DNA from: Bog-473 sp035552095
GTDB lineage: Bacteria > Actinomycetota > Acidimicrobiia > Acidimicrobiales > RAAP-2
DNA: 17,944 nucleotides
Direction of reading: 5' to 3'
NCBI GenBank assembly: GCA_035552095.1
Contig: DASZMA010000012.1
Coordinates: 1 to 17,944 of the forward strand
A program made the position numbers and the translations under genes. The notes under the pieces were generated by a model, which saw only the letters and a program-made list of their open reading frames with translations, was not told where the DNA came from and did not search any database. Each line of letters begins with the position of its first letter. Position 1 is the first letter of the stretch. Below, one piece after another: positions 13,041 through 17,944 of the stretch.

Positions 13041-14278
13041 AGCGCCCGGCCCCGCGCAAGGGGCTGATCTACCTCGCCGCGGCCGGACCGGGCCTGATTG
13101 CCGCCGCCGCCGGCAACGATGCCGGTGGCGTCGTCACCTATTCCTCGGCCGGATCGGACTTCATCTACCGCACCCTCTTCCTGATGGTGCTGATCACGGT
13201 GGCCTACATCGTGGTCCAGGAGATGGTGGCCCGGTTGGCCGTGCACACCGGCAAGGGGTTGGCCGCCCTCATCCGGGAGGAGTTCCCCCTCCGCATGACG
13301 GCGTTTGCCATCACCGCCTTCGCCGTGGCCAACATCGGGCTGATGGTCACCGAGTTCGGTGGTATCGCCACCGCCTTCGATCTCTTCGGTGTCTCGCGCT
13401 ATCTCTCCGTGCCTATCGCCGCGGTGGCCATCTGGTCGCTGGTGCTGTTCGGCTCCTACCGCTACGCCGAGCGGGTGTTCCTGCTCTTGACCGTCGTCTT
13501 CATCGCCTACCCCATCGCGGCCGTGCTGGGCCACCCGAACTGGCACAACGTGGCGGTGAACACGGTGTGGCCGCACTTCATCGCCAGCAAGTCGTTCCTC
13601 TTACTGGCGGTGGCGCTCATCGGGACCACCATCACGCCCTACATCCAGCTGTACGAAGCCGGGGCGGTGGTCGACAAGGGCGTCAAGCCCGAGGACTACC
13701 ACTTCCAGCGCTTCGACGCCATCATGGGCGCGGTACTGGCCGCCTTCGTCGCCATGTCGATCATTGTGGCCACCGGCGCCACCATCGGCGGCTCCGGCCC
13801 GTTGACGTCGGCCTCGCACGCCGCCCACGCCCTGCGCCCGGTAGCCGGTCCGGCCGCCGTGGTCCTCTTCGGGCTGGGCCTCCTGGGCGCCTCGGCCCTG
13901 GCGGCCGCCGTGGTCCCGCTCTCCACCTCCTACGCCGTGGCGGAGGCCATCGGGGTGGAACGCTCGGTCTCCTCCAGCTTTCGCCAGGCCCCCCTCTTCC
14001 TGGGCCTGTTCACGGCGCAGATCATCCTGGGCGCGGCCGTGGTGCTGGTGCCGGGCAATCTGATCACCCTGATCCTGAATACCCAGGTCCTCGAGGGAGT
14101 GATCACCCCCATGACGCTGATCCTCATCCTGGTCCTGGCCAACCGCCGCTCGCTGCTCGGTCCGGCCGCCAATGGGCCGTGGGCCCGCTGGCTCGGTGGC
14201 CTCTCCATCATGGCCGTTGCGGCCGTGGCCTCGGTCTATGTCCTCCTGACCGTCCTGGGCTGGTTTGGTCTGGCTTGA
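13037..14278 (+). CDS. NRAMP-fold divalent metal transporter, NRMT-like
   Basis: This 413-residue membrane protein has about 11 hydrophobic segments. It starts with G-L-I-Y-L-A-A-A-G-P-G-L-I-A-A-A, aligning with NRAMP TM1. The TM1 metal motif, DPGN in Mn/Fe transporters, reads D-A-G-G here (Asp28 kept, Asn lost). The TM6 motif, A-x-x-M-P-H, reads T-T-I-T-P-Y (residues 197-202), so the metal-binding Met and the His are both absent. As I recall, NRAMP-related Mg2+ transporters also lack that Met, so Mg2+ or another hard ion is a better guess than Fe2+. It is coupled by an ATGA overlap to the upstream MgtE_N/CBS protein, its likely cytosolic regulator. Confidence 0.88.
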   Translation: MKRPAPRKGLIYLAAAGPGLIAAAAGNDAGGVVTYSSAGSDFIYRTLFLMVLITVAYIVVQEMVARLAVHTGKGLAALIREEFPLRMTAFAITAFAVANIGLMVTEFGGIATAFDLFGVSRYLSVPIAAVAIWSLVLFGSYRYAERVFLLLTVVFIAYPIAAVLGHPNWHNVAVNTVWPHFIASKSFLLLAVALIGTTITPYIQLYEAGAVVDKGVKPEDYHFQRFDAIMGAVLAAFVAMSIIVATGATIGGSGPLTSASHAAHALRPVAGPAAVVLFGLGLLGASALAAAVVPLSTSYAVAEAIGVERSVSSSFRQAPLFLGLFTAQIILGAAVVLVPGNLITLILNTQVLEGVITPMTLILILVLANRRSLLGPAANGPWARWLGGLSIMAVAAVASVYVLLTVLGWFGLA

Positions 14279-14339
14279 CCCCGGGCCTGGGCACGGATGA
14301 GGGCGTCGTTTGCGCCGGAGCAGGGGGTTCGGGGAGGCT

Positions 14340-15788
14340 ATGCGGCCATGGCTGGACGTGTCGGAACAAATTGTGCCTAAATCGCCCCGCCAGAAGTGGA
14401 TCGAGACCAAGGAGTCCTGGGAGCGGTCGCGCCACATCGTGATCCCGCCGACGGTCCCGGCCGCACCCCCCCAGCCGGGTGGGTTGCGGGTGGCTTTCCT
14501 CATCTACCGGGGCAACCCGCGGTGCGGCGGTCAGGGCGTCTACACCCGGCACCTGACCCGCGAGCTGGTCGCCCTGGGGCACTCGGTCGAGGTGTTCGCC
14601 GGCCCGCCCTGGCCCGAGCTCGACCCTGGGGTGGGCTTCACCCCGGTCCCCGGCCTCGACCTCTACCGTGACCCCGACCCCTTCCGGGTGCCGCATCGCC
14701 GGGAGTTCACCAGCCGCCAGGACTGGATCGAGTTCGGCATCATGTGCACGGCCGGGTTCGGCGAGCCGCTGGCCTATTCACAGCGGGCCCGCCGCCTGCT
14801 CTCGGACCGCCGGGCGGACTTCGACGTCGTCCACGACAACCAGTGCCTGGGCACCGGCATGCTCGGCATGGTCGAAGACGGCTGGCCCCTCCTGACCACC
14901 TTGCACCACCCGATCACGGTGGACCGCGAGCTGGCGTTGTCGCACACCACCAATCCCTGGCAGCGCGTGACGACGAAGCGCTGGTTCGGCTTTCTCAGCA
15001 TGCAGGTCAAGGTGGCCCGGGCCCTGCCGGCCGTGGTCACCGTCTCCAAGTCGTCGCAGAAGGACATCGCGGCGCAGATGCAGGTGCGCCCCGAGCGCAT
15101 GACGGTCGTCCCGGTCGGGGTCGACCACACCGTGTTCCGACCCTTCGACGACGTGTCGCCCATTTCGGGCCGGATCATGGTCACCTCGAGCAGCGATGTC
15201 CCGATGAAGGGTCTGGTGCCTCTTCTCGAAGCCGTGGCCAAGTTGCGCACCGAGCGCGACGTCGAGCTCACGGTCATCGGGCGGCCCAACAAGGGCGGCC
15301 GGGTGGAGAAGGCCATCGCCCGGCTCGGTCTGGCCGATTACGTGCACTGCGTGAGCGGGATCAGCGACCACGAGCTGGCCCGCATGTACGGCCAGGCCGA
15401 AGTGGCCGTGGTGCCGTCGCTCTACGAGGGCTTCTCCCTGCCCGCCATTGAGGCCATGTCGTGCGGCGTGGCGGTGGTGGCCACCACCGGCGGCGCCCTG
15501 CCCGAAGTGGTCGGCCGCGACGGCCAGACCGGCCTCCTGGTCGAGCCCAACGACCCCGGCGCCCTGGCCGGGGCCATCGCCCGCCTGCTCGACGACCCGG
15601 ACCTGCGGTCACGCCTGGGGGCGGCCGGGCGCGCCCGCGTGGTCAGAAGGTTCACCTGGCAGGTCACCGCGGCCGGCACGGCCGCCTGTTACGAAGCACT
15701 CCTGGCGGGCGAGCCGCTCCCGGGCGCCCCCGTGGCGGGGTCGCTGGCCGCGCCCGCCACCGAGCCCGATGGTGAGGTCGCATGCTGA
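14340..15788 (+). CDS. GT4 family glycosyltransferase
   Basis: From the ATG at 14340 this is 482 residues. The catalytic N-domain begins at about residue 50 with R-V-A-F-L-I-Y-R-G-N-P and the loop C-G-G-Q-G-V-Y-T. The C-domain has the retaining-enzyme E-x7-E motif, E-G-F-S-L-P-A-I-E (Glu363, Glu371), which holds the sugar nucleotide, and G-R-D-G-Q-T-G-L-L-V. It is a GT-B retaining transferase in the cytoplasm; donor and acceptor are unknown. The first 48 residues are a lineage-specific extension. GGGAGG (14332-14337) lies only two bases from the ATG, and a TTG at 14310 is in frame, so the start is uncertain. It is the first of three overlapping genes. Confidence 0.9.
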   Translation: MRPWLDVSEQIVPKSPRQKWIETKESWERSRHIVIPPTVPAAPPQPGGLRVAFLIYRGNPRCGGQGVYTRHLTRELVALGHSVEVFAGPPWPELDPGVGFTPVPGLDLYRDPDPFRVPHRREFTSRQDWIEFGIMCTAGFGEPLAYSQRARRLLSDRRADFDVVHDNQCLGTGMLGMVEDGWPLLTTLHHPITVDRELALSHTTNPWQRVTTKRWFGFLSMQVKVARALPAVVTVSKSSQKDIAAQMQVRPERMTVVPVGVDHTVFRPFDDVSPISGRIMVTSSSDVPMKGLVPLLEAVAKLRTERDVELTVIGRPNKGGRVEKAIARLGLADYVHCVSGISDHELARMYGQAEVAVVPSLYEGFSLPAIEAMSCGVAVVATTGGALPEVVGRDGQTGLLVEPNDPGALAGAIARLLDDPDLRSRLGAAGRARVVRRFTWQVTAAGTAACYEALLAGEPLPGAPVAGSLAAPATEPDGEVAC

Positions 15789-16591
15789 CGGTGGACTACG
15801 ACAAGCTCGGGGTGCAACGCGGCGACCGCCTGTTGGATCTGGGCTGCGGCTTCGGCCGCCACGCCTTCGAGGCGGCCCGCCGCGGGGCGTCCGTGGTGGC
15901 GCTCGATGCCGGACCCGAAGAAGTGGCCCAGGTGCGTGGCACCTTGGGGGCCATGGTCGAGGCGGGGGAGTTGGCCCCGGACCACCCGGCCACGGCCGTG
16001 CAGGGCGACGCGCTGGCGCTGCCCTTCCCCGACGGCACGTTCGATCGGGTCATCGCATCCGAAGTGCTCGAGCACATCCCCGACGACGTCGCCGCCATGC
16101 GCGAGCTGTCCCGGGTCCTGCGCCCCGGCGGGACGATGGCGGTCACGGTGCCGCGGTGCGGCCCGGAAGCCATCAACTGGGCCCTCTCCGACGAGTACCA
16201 CGACACGCCGGGCGGGCACGTCCGCATCTACCGGCGCTCCACCCTGGAGCGGCGGCTCGAGTCGGCCGGGCTGCAGCCCATCGGGTTCCATCACGCCCAC
16301 GGCCTGCACTCCCCGTACTGGTGGCTGCGCTGCCTGGTCGGGCCGAGCAACGACTCGCACCCGGCCGTCGAGGCGTACCACAAGGTGCTGGTATGGGACA
16401 TCGTCAAGGCGCCGTTCGTCACGCGGACGGCTGATCGGGTGCTCAGCCCGCTGATCGGCAAGAGCCTCGTGGTGTACCTGACCAAGCCGCAGAGCGCCGT
16501 GGCGGGCGTTCCCGAGGCCAAGCCGAATGTGCCGCGAGGCGTCCCCGGGCGCCGCGGGCCGACCACTCCGAAACAAGGTGCCGCCGCATGA
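15782..16591 (+). CDS. Class I SAM-dependent methyltransferase of the glycosyltransferase operon
   Basis: This 269-residue protein starts inside the end of the glycosyltransferase gene. Motif I is L-L-D-L-G-C-G-F-G-R-H (near residue 20), the acidic strand-2 end is V-A-L-D-A, and V-I-A-S-E-V-L-E-H-I-P-D plus L-R-P-G-G-T-M-A-V-T-V-P follow. The type 11 fold starts almost at residue 1, so no N-terminal domain is present. Residues after about 150 (Y-H-D-T-P-G-G-H-V-R-I-Y, then S-P-Y-W-W-L-R-C-L) form the substrate part and are Trp/His-rich. It probably methylates the product of the neighbouring glycosyltransferase. The tail is Pro/Arg/Lys-rich. Its TGA overlaps the next start as ATGA. Confidence 0.9.
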   Translation: MLTVDYDKLGVQRGDRLLDLGCGFGRHAFEAARRGASVVALDAGPEEVAQVRGTLGAMVEAGELAPDHPATAVQGDALALPFPDGTFDRVIASEVLEHIPDDVAAMRELSRVLRPGGTMAVTVPRCGPEAINWALSDEYHDTPGGHVRIYRRSTLERRLESAGLQPIGFHHAHGLHSPYWWLRCLVGPSNDSHPAVEAYHKVLVWDIVKAPFVTRTADRVLSPLIGKSLVVYLTKPQSAVAGVPEAKPNVPRGVPGRRGPTTPKQGAAA

Positions 16592-17700
16592 CCACTGAAC
16601 ACCTCCGCTCCCAACAGGGGGCGATCCCCGAAGTGCCCGACGTCCTGGCCGCCTCCGACGTCCTGGCCACGGCCCACGCCATCGCCAACGTGCAGCGAGG
16701 CGACGGGATGATCCCGTGGTTCGACGGGGGCCACTGCGATCCCTGGAACCACGTGGAGGGGGCCATGGCCCTCTCGGTCTGCGGTCTCTACGGCGAGGCC
16801 CGGGCGGCCTACCGCTGGCTGGCCGAGCGCCAGCTCCCCGACGGCAGCTGGTTCAACTACTACCAGGGGGCCGGCGTCAAGGACCAGCGGCTCGACACCA
16901 ACGTCTGTGCCTACCTGGCCGCGGGCGCCTGGCATCACCACCTGATCACCGGCGACGTCGAGTTCCTCGGTGAGCTCTGGCCCACCATTGAGCGGGGTAT
17001 CGACTTCATTCTGCGCTGGCAGCAGCCCGACGGCTCGGTGCTGTGGTCGCTGGACTCGGCTGGCCGGGCCGAGGGCTACGCCCTGTTGACCGGCTCCTCG
17101 TCGATCTACCACTCCATGCGCTGCGCCGTGGCCGTGGCCGAATGCCTGGCCAAGGACCGCCCGGACTGGGAGCTGGCCGCCGGCCGGCTCGGTCACGCCG
17201 TGGCCCACCACCCCAACGCCTTCGCACCCAAGGTGGAGTTCGCCATGGACTGGTACTACCCCATGCTCTCGGGGGCGCTCGAGGGCGAGGCCGGGCGGCG
17301 CCGCCTGGCCGAGGGTTGGTCCACCTTCGTCATGGAAGGGCTCGGGGTGCGCTGCGTCTCCACCGGTGACTGGGTCACGGCCGCCGAGACGGCCGAGTGC
17401 GTGCTGGCCCTCGACGCCCTGGGCATGGGCCGTCACGCCCGCGAACTCTTCGTGGCCGGTCAGAATCTCCGGCTGGCCGATGGTTCGTACTGGACCGGCA
17501 TGGTCTATCCCGAGAACGTCACCTTCCCCGAGAACGAGCGGACGACGTACACCTTCGGGGCCATGGTGCTGGCGGCGGACGCGCTCTCGAGCACGACGCC
17601 GGCGGCCGGGCTCTTCCGCGGGGAATGCCTGCCCGCCGCGCTGGACCTGGCCGAGCCTCACTGCAGTGGTGACGCCGCCATGGGGTGCACCGCCGGCTGA
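16588..17700 (+). CDS. (Alpha/alpha)6-toroid protein, often labelled prenyltransferase
   Basis: This 370-residue protein has repeated helical hairpins ending in aromatic G-S-W or G-S-Y turns: Q-R-G-D-G-M-I-P-W-F, Q-L-P-D-G-S-W-F-N-Y-Y, Q-Q-P-D-G-S-V-L-W-S and L-A-D-G-S-Y-W-T-G. This is the layout of an alpha/alpha toroid, shared by terpene cyclases, prenyltransferase beta subunits and many glycoside hydrolases. I see no DxDD motif of class II cyclases and no Zn-site pattern of protein prenyltransferases. With a glycosyltransferase and a methyltransferase upstream, a glycan-acting enzyme fits better than a terpenoid one, but this is inference. No signal peptide or membrane helix is seen. The ATGA overlap at 16588 fixes the start. 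Confidence 0.75.
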   Translation: MTTEHLRSQQGAIPEVPDVLAASDVLATAHAIANVQRGDGMIPWFDGGHCDPWNHVEGAMALSVCGLYGEARAAYRWLAERQLPDGSWFNYYQGAGVKDQRLDTNVCAYLAAGAWHHHLITGDVEFLGELWPTIERGIDFILRWQQPDGSVLWSLDSAGRAEGYALLTGSSSIYHSMRCAVAVAECLAKDRPDWELAAGRLGHAVAHHPNAFAPKVEFAMDWYYPMLSGALEGEAGRRRLAEGWSTFVMEGLGVRCVSTGDWVTAAETAECVLALDALGMGRHARELFVAGQNLRLADGSYWTGMVYPENVTFPENERTTYTFGAMVLAADALSSTTPAAGLFRGECLPAALDLAEPHCSGDAAMGCTAG

Positions 17701-17706
17701 GCGGCC

Positions 17707-17749
17707 CGGCCCCGAGTCCGCCGTCTCCGTGAGCCTCTCCAGGGGGCCG
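17707..17749 (+). terminator. Weak hairpin after the toroid gene
   Basis: CGGCCCC (17707-17713) and GGGGCCG (17743-17749) pair perfectly but around a 29-base loop, directly after the operon's last stop. No T-run follows. It is a poor but possible terminator. Confidence 0.25.
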
Positions 17750-17787
17750 AGTGGCAGTTCTCCGGCCCAAACTGGCTTACCAATTAG

Positions 17788-17944
17788 ACAGCCCAGAGTG
17801 TGCGCCGCCATACCGCGAATACGTGGGACGACATCATTCAAGAGCGGGATGATCGCCGCATTGGAACGAACGTCACAGCAATGATCGATGAGCTGCACAC
17901 CCCACCACCGAATCTGATCATTCGGATCCGACAGACCTTCAACC
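17788..17944 (-). pseudogene. HEAT-repeat protein fragment, truncated at its 3' end
   Basis: Reading leftward from the window edge, about 52 codons give L-S-D-P-N-D-Q-I-R-W-W-G-V-Q-L-I-D-H, then I-I-P-L-L-N-D-V-V-P-R-I-R-G-M-A-A-H-T-L-G-C. This is a clear HEAT-repeat rhythm (D-P-x-x-x-V/I-R-x-x-A), and similar proteins with an A-x-H-x-L-G-C segment are common in actinobacteria. After the Cys codon (17788-17790) the similarity stops. The frame then stays open across the toroid gene as an antisense artefact down to 16291, while both other frames hit stops at once. GC over 17761-17944 is about 55% by hand count, far below the neighbours. I read it as the remains of a gene truncated by recombination. 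Its 5' part is outside the window. Confidence 0.55.

Noticed and set aside
14310..14339. TTG start for the glycosyltransferase
   Set aside because: It adds ten residues without a binding site. The ATG at 14340 is preferred, although its own spacing is short.
16291..17898. A 535-codon antisense frame across the toroid gene
   Set aside because: Only its first 30 or so codons (the HEAT fragment) look like protein; the rest is antisense to a clear gene.

Overview
This is a very GC-rich window (roughly 70% over most of its length) from an actinobacterium-like genome. Gene content and style support Actinomycetota: a CYP124-like P450, an acyl-CoA dehydrogenase, TANNNT -10 elements placed 6-7 bases before start codons (leaderless or near-leaderless mRNAs), frequent GTG starts, and ATGA stop/start overlaps. 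Acidimicrobiia or a relative is my best guess, but the sequence alone does not settle it. I see no tRNA, rRNA, CRISPR array or insertion sequence.

Left part (1-6133). The end of a ribbon-helix-helix-like protein is followed by a TetR regulator and a small AhpD/CMD-fold protein on the + strand. On the - strand lie a P450 and a YihY/BrkB membrane protein. A divergent gap of only 37 bases separates the P450 from a secernin-like C69 peptidase with a Cys2 nucleophile. An FAH-family enzyme follows, preceded by a strong Shine-Dalgarno that serves an 8-codon mini-ORF rather than the enzyme itself, and then a NifU-type Fe-S scaffold protein.

Middle (6134-11318). A hairpin lies between the convergent NifU gene and a small ABM-domain monooxygenase. 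A membrane-anchored IPT/TIG-domain protein follows. Next is a compact MarR-MFS exporter-methyltransferase operon whose promoter carries TATAAT overlapping a perfect inverted repeat, with the predicted +1 on the A of the ATG. A convergent acyl-CoA dehydrogenase overlaps the end of the methyltransferase.

Metal-transport unit (about 11270-14278). A long leader contains nested inverted repeats, a -10 element, a 20-codon leader ORF with a near-perfect Shine-Dalgarno and an acidic/proline start (M-R-R-D-E-P-P), and a 9-bp tandem repeat. It precedes a cytosolic PRC-barrel/MgtE_N/CBS protein that lacks the MgtE membrane domain. That gene is coupled by an ATGA overlap to an NRAMP-fold transporter whose TM1 and TM6 metal-site motifs differ from the Mn/Fe consensus. 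I regard this as the most interesting system in the window: a split transporter in which an MgtE-type sensor is paired with a different permease fold, possibly under leader-peptide control.

Right part (14340-17944). Three overlapping genes encode a GT4 glycosyltransferase, a SAM methyltransferase and an (alpha/alpha)6-toroid protein, probably for one glycoconjugate. The window ends in a stretch of about 55% GC holding, on the - strand, a HEAT-repeat coding fragment that runs out without a plausible C-terminus and looks truncated.
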